From: Xanthomonas sp. CFBP 8443
GTDB taxonomy: Bacteria > Pseudomonadota > Gammaproteobacteria > Xanthomonadales > Xanthomonadaceae
Reading direction: 5' to 3'
Length of the DNA stretch: 64,000 bases
Assembly: GCF_025666195.1 (NCBI RefSeq)
Contig: NZ_CP102592.1
Coordinates: 4,588,001 to 4,652,000 of the forward strand
A program made the position numbers and the translations under genes. The notes beneath the pieces are model-generated. The model was not told the origin of the DNA. It saw only the letters and a program-made list of their open reading frames with translations, and ran no database searches. Positions 40,439 through 48,942 of the stretch are shown here, one piece after another (within the stretch, counting starts at the first letter, position 1; every line of letters starts with the position of its first letter).

Positions 40439-40828
40439 TCACACGGTTTCGCGATCGCCGTCGTCGGATTTTTCGCTTGAACGCGAACTGAACGCGACCC
40501 AGCCGGCGGCCACGCCGGCGAGCGCCCCGGACACTTCCAGCACCACGCGGGTGCCCAGTTCGTTCGGATCGTGGATGCTGGCCAGCGCCAGCCGCGCGTA
40601 CAACGGCGACTCCAGGCGCACGATGCCGGTGTAGAACAGGTTCCAGCAATCGATCCCGGCGGACGCGACGACCGCGATCAGACACGACCAGCCCAGCGCA
40701 TGGCCGTCGGTCCACTGCAGCCAGCGGCACAGGCGATGCCACAGTGCATAGATCAGGAACCCGACCGCGAGCGCGATCAGCCCGGCTTCGAGCGAGCCCA
40801 GCAGGCCGAAGTGCAGCGGCAGGTTCAT
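40439..40828 (-). CDS. Small integral membrane protein of unknown function
   Basis: 129 residues from the ATG at 40828. Three hydrophobic segments: GLIALAVGFLIYALW, GWSCLIAVVASAGIDCW and VVLEVSGALAGVAAGWVAF, and a charged C-terminus ending in DDGDRETV. No domain recognised. The upstream in-frame codons lack hydrophobicity or a ribosome site. Monocistronic by spacing. Confidence 0.65.
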   Translation of the reverse strand: MNLPLHFGLLGSLEAGLIALAVGFLIYALWHRLCRWLQWTDGHALGWSCLIAVVASAGIDCWNLFYTGIVRLESPLYARLALASIHDPNELGTRVVLEVSGALAGVAAGWVAFSSRSSEKSDDGDRETV

Positions 40829-41023
40829 TGCGGTGCTTCCAGTGGTCGAGAGCGCCAGTCTAGGCGGTGTCGCTGGCGATGTGCGGGAACGATGCCGCGT
40901 GCCGCGGCTGCGCATGGACGCATTGAGCCCGTACGCAGGCATTGGCTCCATGGAACCGACTCCCCGCGCTGCCGTCTTTCTCTGTGCAGCGCTTACAGGC
41001 CGGCATCGGCTAGAACGAATACG

Positions 41024-41221
41024 CTAGCCATCGTTCTCGGCGCTGGCGCTCACCACCGGCGCGCCGTCCTCGTCCCAGCGCACCGTCACCAGCATCGGCC
41101 GGCAACAGACCTGGCAATCCTCCACGTACTGCTGCGCCTCGACCGACGGGTCCAGGGCCAGGTCGATCCATTCGCCGCAATACGGGCATTGCAGGTCGAT
41201 GAAGCTTTGCATGCCGGACAT
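41024..41221 (-). CDS. CPXCG-motif cysteine-rich small protein
   Basis: 65 residues. Two cysteine pairs, CPYCG and CQVCC, form a likely zinc ribbon, and the protein has the C-terminal acidic tail of the CPXCG family common in Gammaproteobacteria. Function of the family is not established. It starts 30 bp after the D-Ala-D-Ala dipeptidase stop, on the same strand, so it may be co-transcribed. Confidence 0.85.
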   Translation of the reverse strand: MSGMQSFIDLQCPYCGEWIDLALDPSVEAQQYVEDCQVCCRPMLVTVRWDEDGAPVVSASAENDG

Positions 41222-41251
41222 GATCTTGGCCTGTGCAGCGAAACGGGACGC

Positions 41252-41956
41252 CTAGCGTACCGGCACGTCGTAGGCGGTGCCGGGGCTGGGCTCGGGCTGG
41301 AAGGTGTAGTGCCACCATTCCAGCGGATAGTTGGCGAAGCCCTGCGCCGCCATCGCGCGCAGCAGGCGCTGGCGGTTCGCGCGCTGTGCGGCATCGATGC
41401 CGGGCGCGTCGGTATGCGCGGATGGATCGAAGAAGTCGAAGCCGGTGCCCATGTCCAGCGGCGCGCACTGGCCGCTGCGGCAGTCGAGCAGGCCCAGGTC
41501 GACGGTGGCGCCGCGGCTGTGGCCGGAGCTTTCGGCGATGTAGTCGCCGAGCAGCACCCGCTTGTCCAGGTGTGGGTAGTAGCGCGCCTTGCCGATCTGG
41601 TCGCCGAGGTCGCCGGCCCAGGCCACGAACGCGCGCACCGAGCGATGCGGCCGGTAGCAGTCGAACACCTGCAGGCGGTAGCCCTCGGCGTGCACCGCCT
41701 GCTGTACCCGCACCAACGCCTGCACGACCGGGGCCAGCAGGTAGCACTTCGGCGCGTCGTAGCCGGGCACCGGACGGCCGGTGAAGTTGTCGTGGCCGGC
41801 ATAGCGGATGTCCAGCGCGATCTCCGGCGCGACGTCATGCACATCCACCAGCCCGGCCTGCGCGGGCGTGGTCGCTGGCGACAGAACTGGAGCGGCCGCC
41901 GCATTCATCGCGGCGCTCGCCATGACGATGGCGCACGCGCCGAACAAGGCGGACAT
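41252..41956 (-). CDS. D-alanyl-D-alanine dipeptidase (VanX/DdpX family M15D)
   Basis: 234 residues from the ATG at 41956, chosen because it gives a clean signal peptide (ALFGACAIVMASAAMNAAAA). Zn ligands and catalytic residues lie in SGHSRGATVDLG (His and Asp), FDCYRPHRSVRAF (Arg) and EWWHYTF (catalytic Glu and third His). VanX-type enzymes cleave free D-Ala-D-Ala; the exported DdpX-like forms salvage the dipeptide from peptidoglycan turnover. It lies at the edge of a run of wall-active genes. Confidence 0.9.
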   Translation of the reverse strand: MSALFGACAIVMASAAMNAAAAPVLSPATTPAQAGLVDVHDVAPEIALDIRYAGHDNFTGRPVPGYDAPKCYLLAPVVQALVRVQQAVHAEGYRLQVFDCYRPHRSVRAFVAWAGDLGDQIGKARYYPHLDKRVLLGDYIAESSGHSRGATVDLGLLDCRSGQCAPLDMGTGFDFFDPSAHTDAPGIDAAQRANRQRLLRAMAAQGFANYPLEWWHYTFQPEPSPGTAYDVPVR

Positions 41957-42176
41957 GCAGCGTCGCGCAGGCGGCACCGAAGGGATGCGACACGGCAGGA
42001 AACGTGAAGCGGTGGCGGCGCGAGGCGGCATCCGCGCAGCATAGGCCATCGCCGCGCAGGGCGGTCGGCATGCGCCGTGGATTCGAGAGGGCGCGCGCCA
42101 GTCGCTGTGGCGGCTGGCACGCGGTGCGCGTCGGCAGGCAATAGAGGTCGCGATCGACCCTGTGCCCGCGAGCGAG

Positions 42177-42225
42177 CCGACACCGGCGGCCGTCCGACAT
42201 TCCTGTCGGCGGCCGCCGGTGTCGG
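42177..42225 (-). terminator. Long stem-loop after X-T4SS effector 1
   Basis: Perfect 15-bp arms 42177-42191 and 42211-42225 enclose an inner hairpin CCGACA-TTCC-TGTCGG. It starts 11 nt past the effector stop (42236). No T-tract, so it may stabilise the mRNA 3' end instead of terminating. A related stem-loop follows effector 2. Confidence 0.65.
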
Positions 42226-42235
42226 GCGACGCAGA

Positions 42236-43615
42236 TCAGCGCGTCGGCGAGGGCGTGGACTGCGCCTGGTTGCGCTGCTGGTCCTGGGACTGCTCCTGCG
42301 CCTGGCGCTGGGTCTCGGCCGCCAACTGCTGCTGGCTCTGCTCCAGCGGCACCGCCGCGGCTTGCTGCCGGTCCACGTAGGCGCGGTTCACGTCGTGCGG
42401 ATTGTTCGGGTTGCGCTCCACCGCGATCATGCCCTTACCGTCGGTGCTGTGCACCAGATCGTCGATGCGCGACATGCCGCTCAGCTTGGCCTCGAACGCC
42501 ACCTGCCCGGCCGCGCGCTGCATCTCCTCACGGCTGCCGAAACCGCCATTCGGTCCCTGCTTCTCCATCTGCTTGACCGCTTGGTCGAACATCGGATTGT
42601 CGCGGCGCAACTGCTCCACGCCCTGTTGCTGTTGCAGATTCTTGTCGATGGAGGCGAGCGTTTCCGGGCCGGCCTTGCCGTCTACGCCCTTGAGCCGGTG
42701 GTCCTGCTGGAATTTCTCCACCGCCGCCTCGGTCTTCGGACCGTAGGTGCCGATGGCGTCCTTCGCGTCCAGGTACCCGAGCTTGGACAGCTTTTCCTGC
42801 ATGTCCTTCACCGCGGCGCCCTGCTCGTTGCGCTTGAGCACGCCGTCGCCGTTGTCGGCATGCGGGCTGTTGCCGCCGTGGGACTTGTCCGGCTGCGACG
42901 TCCGCTCATGCTTGGCCGGCTGCTCGCCGGTCCGGGTGACCGTCTTGTCCTGGTCCGCCAGCTTGAGCAGGTCGGCCTTTTCGTTCTCGGCGCGGTTCTG
43001 CAGCGAATCCAGGGTCCTCTGCCTCTCCACCTTTGGGAACAGTCCCTTGACGTGGTCGGCCTTGTAATCCTGCACCGCGCCGACGATGTCCTTGTCCGAG
43101 AGCTTGGACAGGTCGTAGTCCTTGCCGAACTTCTCTTCCAATCCATTCAGGAACACGCCCGAGCCGCCCGGCTTCTTGTCGCTGCCGGGACCGTACTGGA
43201 CCGCCGTGCTCCACAGCGCATCCTGCACCGCCGGACCGCGGTCGGACAGGTCCACGCCCTTGTCCTGCAACCGGTCGACCAGCCTGTCGTAGTGCGTGCG
43301 CTTGATGTAGTCGTGCTGCTCCTGCGCGAAGGTGTCATCGGTCCTGGCCAGGTCCTTCCACTTTGCGCTGAACTCGGCCGAGCCGGGCTTCAGGCCGGCG
43401 AAGTCGTCGGCGTACTTGCTGTCCTTGACGAAGGCCGCGACGGTGCCGCCCACGATGACGGTGCCTTCCTTGGTCTTGACCTGCGAGGTCATCTGATAGG
43501 AGCCATAGGACACGCCGCCGGGATCGTCGATGCCCGAAGACACCGTGCTCGCCCCGCGACCGCCGGTCTCGTAGTGCTTGGAGGTCTGCCCCAGTTCCCA
43601 ATCCTTGTCGCTCAT
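42236..43615 (-). CDS. X-T4SS effector 1: lysozyme-like domain, PG-binding domain, XVIPCD
   Basis: 459 residues, no signal peptide. Residues ~10-195 resemble lysozyme-fold enzymes seen in phage and secretion-linked proteins: HYETGG (E16 as possible catalytic acid) and GGVSYGSYQ. Residues ~264-325 form a PG_binding_1 domain (GAAVKDMQEKLSKLGYL). Residues ~336-459 are an XVIPCD (RDNPMFDQAVKQM, AAGQVAFEAKLSGMSRIDD, NPHDVNRAYVD, PLEQS) with the Gln-rich tail that docks on VirD4 of the Xanthomonadales killing T4SS. So it is a predicted antibacterial toxin attacking rival peptidoglycan. An LprI-type inhibitor lies 50 bp upstream. The XVIPCD DNA is nearly identical to that of effector 2. Confidence 0.85.
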   Translation of the reverse strand: MSDKDWELGQTSKHYETGGRGASTVSSGIDDPGGVSYGSYQMTSQVKTKEGTVIVGGTVAAFVKDSKYADDFAGLKPGSAEFSAKWKDLARTDDTFAQEQHDYIKRTHYDRLVDRLQDKGVDLSDRGPAVQDALWSTAVQYGPGSDKKPGGSGVFLNGLEEKFGKDYDLSKLSDKDIVGAVQDYKADHVKGLFPKVERQRTLDSLQNRAENEKADLLKLADQDKTVTRTGEQPAKHERTSQPDKSHGGNSPHADNGDGVLKRNEQGAAVKDMQEKLSKLGYLDAKDAIGTYGPKTEAAVEKFQQDHRLKGVDGKAGPETLASIDKNLQQQQGVEQLRRDNPMFDQAVKQMEKQGPNGGFGSREEMQRAAGQVAFEAKLSGMSRIDDLVHSTDGKGMIAVERNPNNPHDVNRAYVDRQQAAAVPLEQSQQQLAAETQRQAQEQSQDQQRNQAQSTPSPTR

Positions 43616-43665
43616 CGTCCATCTCCTTGTCTAAAAAGTTGCATTGCAAAAAACCACTGAAGGAA

Positions 43666-44238
43666 TCAGCGCGCTTCCAGTTCGTCCGCGCGCTTGGCCG
43701 TCATGTCCAGACGGCATTCGGCGGCGTCCACGCGCCCCGCCTGCCCGCTGTCGGGATCATAGAAACACTGTTCGTCGCGATCGGCGACCCACTTGCGCTG
43801 CTGCTCGCGCAGCGCGTTCTTTTCCGCATCGCCCAGCTTGACCATCAGCGCCTTGTAGACGGTGTTCAGGCGGCCATCCTGGTATTGGTATTCGGTATCG
43901 ATGCAGTCCTGCATCGTCGGCGTCACGCCAGCGGCGGCGCTGATGCATGCGTCATAGGAAGGTCGCAGCACGACGGTCTCTCCTGAGGGTTTCGATGGTG
44001 CGGCGGCGGCATCCGCCTGGGTGGACGTCGCGCTCGCCGCTTGCGGATCGGCCGCTTGCGGATCGGCCGCGGGCGCATCGCCTGCGGGCGCCGCCGATGC
44101 GGTTGCCGGCGCACTGGCGGCGGGTGCCGACGCAGAAGCCGATGCCGGCGCCGGCGCGGAAGATCCGCCGTTGCACGCAGCGGTCAGGCCGCAGAGCGCC
44201 AGCACGCAGGAAACATGAAAAATCTTGACGATGGCCAC
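43666..44238 (-). CDS. LprI-family lysozyme-inhibitor lipoprotein, putative immunity protein of effector 1
   Basis: 190 residues. Signal sequence with a relaxed lipobox (GLTAAC, Cys22), a long Ala/Ser/Pro linker (residues ~25-85), then an LprI/DUF1311 domain: CIDTEYQYQDGRLNTVYKAL, split here as DTEYQYQDGRLN, followed by LREQQRKWVADRDEQC and a C-terminal cysteine. LprI proteins inhibit lysozymes in the periplasm. It lies directly upstream of effector 1 in the same direction, the immunity-then-effector order typical for X-T4SS pairs, and should protect the producer and kin. Pairing is inferred from position and family. Confidence 0.85.
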   Translation of the reverse strand: MAIVKIFHVSCVLALCGLTAACNGGSSAPAPASASASAPAASAPATASAAPAGDAPAADPQAADPQAASATSTQADAAAAPSKPSGETVVLRPSYDACISAAAGVTPTMQDCIDTEYQYQDGRLNTVYKALMVKLGDAEKNALREQQRKWVADRDEQCFYDPDSGQAGRVDAAECRLDMTAKRADELEAR

Positions 44239-44587
44239 TGTCGGAATTCGCCTTGTGGTGATGCGGATGAGGGAGGGCAGTTCTAAACGATCGTCGAAAC
44301 CATGTCCAACGCGGCGTCGCGTTGCGACGTCACGCGACGCGATGTTCGAACGACGCCACGATGCTGCAGGCAGCGCGAAGATCGGTGGAGCGTCTTGCCT
44401 CGGACGTCCACTTCAACCACGCGATTTGCAGCCCTGCGCACAGCAATCCCAATCGCTGCGCAGGCGTTGCCTGGCAGGCCACCACGCGGCTTGCAGCACG
44501 CTCGCCGGCAGCCAGCGCGATCGGCAACCGCAGCGGCCTCGGCTGCCGTCCGACACTTGTCGGCGGCAGCCGCTGCCGGCGTGCGGA
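44239..44587. other. Spacer between effector 2 and LprI gene, with stem-loop
   Basis: No supported gene. Its right end (44534-44580) holds an imperfect stem-loop with inner CCGACACTTGTCGG, homologous to that after effector 1. The middle is ordinary GC-rich sequence and should contain the promoter for the LprI-effector 1 pair if they are transcribed separately. Confidence 0.6.
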
Positions 44588-46552
44588 TCAGCGCGTCGGC
44601 GACTGCGTCTGGGTACGCTGGTCCTGGGTCTGCTGCTCCTGCGCCTGACGCTGGGTCTCGGCCACCAATTGCTGCTGGCTCTGTTCCAGCGGCACCGTCG
44701 CGGCATGCTGCTTGTCCACGTAGGCGCGGTTCACGTCGTGCGGATTGTTCGGGTTGCGCTCCACCGCGATCAGGCCCTTGCCGTCGGTGCTGTGCACCAC
44801 GTCGTCGATACGCGACATGCCGCCCACCTTGGCCTCGAACGCCACCTGCCCGGCCGCGCGCTGCAGTTCCTCGCGGCTGTTGAAACCGCCGTTGGGCCCC
44901 TGCTTCTGCAGCTTCTCCAGCGCCTGGGTGAACAGCGGATTGTCGGCGCGCTGCGCCTCGGCGGCCGCCGGGTTGAGCTTGGCCTCCTTGCCCTGCGCCT
45001 GCAGCTTGCTCAGCGCATCGAGCGTGACCTTGTCGGCGATGCCGGTCGGCTCGATGCCCTTCTCGCGCTGCAGGTTGGCCACCACTTCCTTGGTCTTGTC
45101 GCCGTAGTAGCCGGTGCCGGTCAGCAGCTTGCCGCTGTTGTCCTTGATCCCGAGCTCGATCAGGCTCTGCTGCATCGCCTTCACGTCGGGGCCCTGCTCG
45201 CCCGGCTTCAGCCCGGTACGCGCATCGCCGCCCTGGTGCTGCGACTGGGTCTGCTGCCTGTCCTGCAGCAGGTCGCGCGCCTTGGCCAGCGGGTCGGACG
45301 CGAACAGCTTGGCGTTCTTGTGGCCGGCCAGGTAATCGTCCAGCGGCATGGTGTTCACGCCCTTGCTGCCGCTGGACTGGCTGACCTGCAGTTCGCCGCT
45401 CTTCGGATCGCGCACTACCATCAGGATGTGGTCGATGCCCTTCCAGTGCTCGTGCTTGGTGTTGCCGGCATCCACGCCGATCACCATGCCTTCCTTCAGC
45501 GCGCCCGGCTTGAACACGTCCTGGCCCTGCAGCAGCACGCCGGAATTGTCGAACGCTTTCTTGACGATGCCGCCGGAACCGTTCATGCCCTGCGCCAGCA
45601 TGTCCTGGCGGCCGAAGACGGTGTGGCCGGCCTTCTGGTTGATCTCGCGCATCGTGGCGTTCTGCAGCTCGGACACCCAGCCGGAGCAATCGATGTAGCC
45701 CTGCTCCAGGTGCTTGCCGTCCGCGCCGGGGTGGTAGAGCTTGTGGCCCTTGATGTTGATCGCGTACTGCACGTCGTCGTACTTGATGCCCATCGCGTGC
45801 GCGGCGGTGAGCTGGATGCCGCCGTCGCCCTGCTGCTTGGCGGCGGCCGGCGTGGTCTGCGCGGCAGCCTGCGGCGTCTGCGCGCGCTGCTCGGCGTGCT
45901 GGCCCGGCGTGGCCTGGGCCTGGCCCTCGGCGACCGGCTTGATGCCCTTTTCCGGAATCGCGATGTGGTCGAACTTGGTGTCCCAGTACTTCAGGAAGGT
46001 CTTGGCCATGTCCTGGTCGGACATCTTCTTGAACTCGGCCAGCGAGGCGCCAGTGTAGGCCTCGAACTGCCTCGCGCCGGCCGCATCCCGTTCGCGCGGC
46101 ACGTTGTTGAGGATGTTCGAGCGCGTGTCTTCGCGTGCGAAGTTGCCGGTGGCGACCGCGGCCTGGATCGAACGGTAGCCGCCGGCGCCCTGCTGGTGCG
46201 CCATGTACATGTCCAGGCCATCGGGCTGCGGCTTGCCGGACAGGTACGGGCGGTGGTCGCGGTCGTGCTGGCGCGTCAGCGAATGCTGGTTGTCCTGGTA
46301 CAGGCGCGCCGCGGCGTCGGTGTTGGCGACCGCATCCAGTTCGCGGCCGCTGATCCCGTAGGCCGCTGCGGTGCCGGGGGTGAACTGGAACAGGCCCTTG
46401 GCGCTGTTCGGGCCGCGGCTGGCCTGCTCGTCGAACCTGCCGCCGGTTTCGATATAGGCGAAACGCATGAAATCGTCGACCGGAATGTGGCGTTCCTTGG
46501 CCTCACGCTCGATGATGTCGAGGTTCTCGGCCTTCGTGTAATCGCGTGCCAT
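44588..46552 (-). CDS. X-T4SS effector 2: lytic transglycosylase, NlpC-like amidase, PG-binding, XVIPCD
   Basis: 654 residues, no signal peptide. Residues ~10-150 are a soluble lytic transglycosylase (SLT) domain: catalytic E35 in FAYIETGG and AKGLFQFTPGT at 51-61. Residues ~250-420 look like an NlpC/P60-type amidase with Cys289 in YIDCSGWV and His375 in GIDHILMVV. Residues ~450-517 are PG_binding_1. Residues ~537-654 are an XVIPCD with Gln-rich tail. One secreted protein would therefore cut both glycan and peptide of rival peptidoglycan. Two paralogous putative immunity genes lie upstream in the same direction. Ribosome site GGAG stands 8 nt before the ATG. Confidence 0.87.
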   Translation of the reverse strand: MARDYTKAENLDIIEREAKERHIPVDDFMRFAYIETGGRFDEQASRGPNSAKGLFQFTPGTAAAYGISGRELDAVANTDAAARLYQDNQHSLTRQHDRDHRPYLSGKPQPDGLDMYMAHQQGAGGYRSIQAAVATGNFAREDTRSNILNNVPRERDAAGARQFEAYTGASLAEFKKMSDQDMAKTFLKYWDTKFDHIAIPEKGIKPVAEGQAQATPGQHAEQRAQTPQAAAQTTPAAAKQQGDGGIQLTAAHAMGIKYDDVQYAINIKGHKLYHPGADGKHLEQGYIDCSGWVSELQNATMREINQKAGHTVFGRQDMLAQGMNGSGGIVKKAFDNSGVLLQGQDVFKPGALKEGMVIGVDAGNTKHEHWKGIDHILMVVRDPKSGELQVSQSSGSKGVNTMPLDDYLAGHKNAKLFASDPLAKARDLLQDRQQTQSQHQGGDARTGLKPGEQGPDVKAMQQSLIELGIKDNSGKLLTGTGYYGDKTKEVVANLQREKGIEPTGIADKVTLDALSKLQAQGKEAKLNPAAAEAQRADNPLFTQALEKLQKQGPNGGFNSREELQRAAGQVAFEAKVGGMSRIDDVVHSTDGKGLIAVERNPNNPHDVNRAYVDKQHAATVPLEQSQQQLVAETQRQAQEQQTQDQRTQTQSPTR

Positions 46553-46717
46553 CTCGTGTTACTCCTTGAGGTTGATATACGGCGGCGTGCGCCGACAAGG
46601 TCAACCGAGCTCGTCCGTGAGCTTGTTAGTGCGCGGTCAACAAAACAATTCGGGTACTGCGGGTAGTGCGTTCTTGCTGCCGCCGTGCGCCGATCCGTGG
46701 ATCGGCGCACGGCGGAT

Positions 46718-47503
46718 TCATGCGCTTGCTTTCGGCAGGTACTGTCCGCTCGCCTGGTCGTACGTGTAGGCCACCGCATCGGATGCATCGAGCATCCGCG
46801 CCCGGCCGGGGCCGGCGATTGCGGTGCCGCGCAGCGCCACCTGCAGGGCCGGCATCGGCTCGCCGGGCACCGCCTGGAAGCTCAGCGTGCCGACGCTGGA
46901 GACGTGCGGGACAGTGCCCTCTTCGTCGCTGCTGGCCTCGTTGTCTTCGCCGGCGGCAACCGTTCCGCGATACACCCAGCCCTGATAGTCGCCCAGGTCG
47001 TTCTTGTCCGGATCGAAGGTGAACAGCGCGAAGCCGAGGCTGGTAATGCCATTGCCGAAGCTGGAGGTGGGCACCGCCAGCAGCAGCTGACCGTTGTCCA
47101 GCACGTGCTGCTGCGGCTTGCGCTTTTCGTCGACCGCGTCGGCGCGCTCGTAGCCGCCGAAGCTGCCCACGTACTGCTGCGCGTGGAACAGCATCCACGG
47201 CCGCTCGCTGCCCGGCGCGGTCAGCAGGAACGTGGCCTGGCTGATCGACACGCCTTCGCCGGGATCCGGGAAGGTCTCGGCGTCGTCGTTGCCGTACTTG
47301 TTCGGCGTAGCGTAGGCGAAGCCGGTGTAGTAATGCTTGCCGCCCAGATCGAAATGCTGGCCGTGCCAGAAGCTGGCCACGGCGCCGTTGTCGATCTCGT
47401 ACGACAGCGCGCCGTCCCCGTCCATGCCGTAGATCAGATACAGCACGCTGCCCGGATAGGGCGGCGCTTCGGTGGCGACGGCAAGCTTGTTGTCATTGGA
47501 CAT
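46718..47503 (-). CDS. Putative immunity-type protein, paralogue without signal peptide
   Basis: 261 residues from the ATG at 47503 (MSNDNKLAVATEAPPYPG). It is clearly homologous over its whole length to the lipoprotein at 47905: both share YGMxGDGxxSYxIDNGAxASFW, FDLGGKHYYTGFA, GVSISQAT, ITSxGFAxFTFDPxKNDLGDYxGWVY and the C-terminal AYTYDQASGxYxP. It lacks any N-terminal signal from this start; the codons upstream are Arg/Cys-rich and do not look like one. It sits 165 bp upstream of effector 2. A cytoplasmic protein would not meet periplasmic toxin, so it may be a decayed copy, have a missed start, or act before secretion. Family not recognised. Confidence 0.75.
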   Translation of the reverse strand: MSNDNKLAVATEAPPYPGSVLYLIYGMDGDGALSYEIDNGAVASFWHGQHFDLGGKHYYTGFAYATPNKYGNDDAETFPDPGEGVSISQATFLLTAPGSERPWMLFHAQQYVGSFGGYERADAVDEKRKPQQHVLDNGQLLLAVPTSSFGNGITSLGFALFTFDPDKNDLGDYQGWVYRGTVAAGEDNEASSDEEGTVPHVSSVGTLSFQAVPGEPMPALQVALRGTAIAGPGRARMLDASDAVAYTYDQASGQYLPKASA

Positions 47504-47904
47504 GTGCAGAACATCCTGTATTCGTTGAAGAAGCCGGAAACACACCCGCAAATCCCGACACGCCACGCCGCAGTGTCCAGAATGCCGCCATCTTGCGCAT
47601 CGCGGACACAGCGCGACCCGCGGAGACGACAGCTCCCGCAGGCGCGGCTTCGGACAGAGAACGGTGGATTGCAATCCGGCCCCAAAGCAGGGGCGGTGAT
47701 GGCGATTCGCGCATGGCGAACCGCAAGCCGGCGATCCACTCCGGCATTTCGGGCGAGTGCAGCATCCATTGCCGCTCGCGAATGACTCGCCTGATCATCA
47801 GGCCCCGTGGCGGCATCTTAACCAGTTCCGTTGCCGGCGACTAGCGGGCAGCCCCCCTCCACGAATGCCTGCGGCCGGCCCGGGCGCGGCCGGTCGGCCG
47901 GTGT
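47504..47904. other. Spacer between the two immunity paralogues
   Basis: No supported gene in 401 bp. It lies where a signal sequence and linker for the 46718-47503 protein would be expected from comparison with its paralogue, and may contain the degraded 5' end of that gene plus a promoter. Confidence 0.5.
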
Positions 47905-48822
47905 TCAGCGATCCAGCGGCGGCACGTATTTGCCGCTGGCCTGGTCGTAGGTGTAGGTCGCCACGTCGGCGGCGCCCAGGGTGCGGACCTTGCCGGGGCC
48001 GGCGATGGCGGTGCCGCTCATGGTCACGCGCAGGCTCGGCACTGGTCCGCTGCCGGGCTCGAAGCTCAGCGTGCCGGTGCTGGCGGCGCACTTCATGGTG
48101 CCCTGGTCGTCGCAGGCCGCGCCGTTGTCTTCACCGGTGGCCACGGTGCCCAGGTAGACCCAGCCCTTGTAGTCGCCCAGGTCGTTCTTGTTCGGGTCGA
48201 AGGTGAACACCGCGAAGCCCGAACTGGTGATGCCGTCGGCGAAGCGCGTGGTCGGCAGCGCCAGCAGCAGGTGGCCGTCCTTGGTTTCGGTACGCTGCGG
48301 CGCGCGCTTCTGGTCCAGGCCGTCGGCCTTCTCGTTGCCACCGAAATCCCCGGCCCATTGCTGCGCATGGAACAGCGTCCACGCCGGCTTGCCGTCCGCC
48401 TCGTCGAGCACGTAGGTCGCCTGGCTGATGCTGACGCCGACGGCGGGATCCGGCGTGTTCTCTTCCTCGGATTTGCCGTATTTCTCCGGGCCCGCGTTGG
48501 CGAAGCCGGTGTAGTAGTGCTTGCCGCCCAGGTCGAAGCGGTAGCCGTACCAGAAGCTGGCCAGGGCGCCGTTGTCGATGGTGTAGGACGCCGATCCGTC
48601 GCCCTTCATGCCATAGATGTCGGCGAGCACCTGCCCGGGCGCCGGCACCTCGACGCCGACCGGCTCGGGCTGTGCGGAAGCGGGCGCAGGCGCAGGCGCG
48701 GCGGTGGCGGTCGCCGCGGGTGGCGCCTGCGTGCCTGCCGGCGCGGGGTCGGCGGCCTTGTCCGTGCAACCGCCGATCAGCAGCAACGCTGCCGCCCACA
48801 GGGCTGTCTTTGCGAGCCTCAT
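47905..48822 (-). CDS. Putative immunity lipoprotein, paralogue of 46718-47503
   Basis: 305 residues. Lipoprotein signal ending LLLIGGC (Cys19), an Ala/Pro linker to residue ~55, then a beta-rich domain of ~245 residues homologous to the neighbouring gene. Conserved acidic loops (GMKGDGSASY, FDPNKNDLGDY) could bind calcium. Together with the paralogue it precedes effector 2 in the same orientation, so it is the better immunity candidate, being placed in the periplasm where that effector acts. Whether it belongs to the same fold as the immunity protein of known X-T4SS lysozyme effectors is not decidable by eye. Confidence 0.78.
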   Translation of the reverse strand: MRLAKTALWAAALLLIGGCTDKAADPAPAGTQAPPAATATAAPAPAPASAQPEPVGVEVPAPGQVLADIYGMKGDGSASYTIDNGALASFWYGYRFDLGGKHYYTGFANAGPEKYGKSEEENTPDPAVGVSISQATYVLDEADGKPAWTLFHAQQWAGDFGGNEKADGLDQKRAPQRTETKDGHLLLALPTTRFADGITSSGFAVFTFDPNKNDLGDYKGWVYLGTVATGEDNGAACDDQGTMKCAASTGTLSFEPGSGPVPSLRVTMSGTAIAGPGKVRTLGAADVATYTYDQASGKYVPPLDR

Positions 48823-48942
48823 AACACTGCGTCCTTTGGAGTTCTTGGCGCGCTCATGCTACCAAGAACGTGCGTCGATCCAGCGGATGCCGCGCACCGG
48901 GCACGCGTGTCGGTACAGGCGCCGGCGGACCGACCGGCGCCG

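Noticed and set aside
44225..46666. Plus-strand frame opposite effector 2
   Set aside because: Pure shadow; low-complexity His/Leu/Val composition with no start signal.
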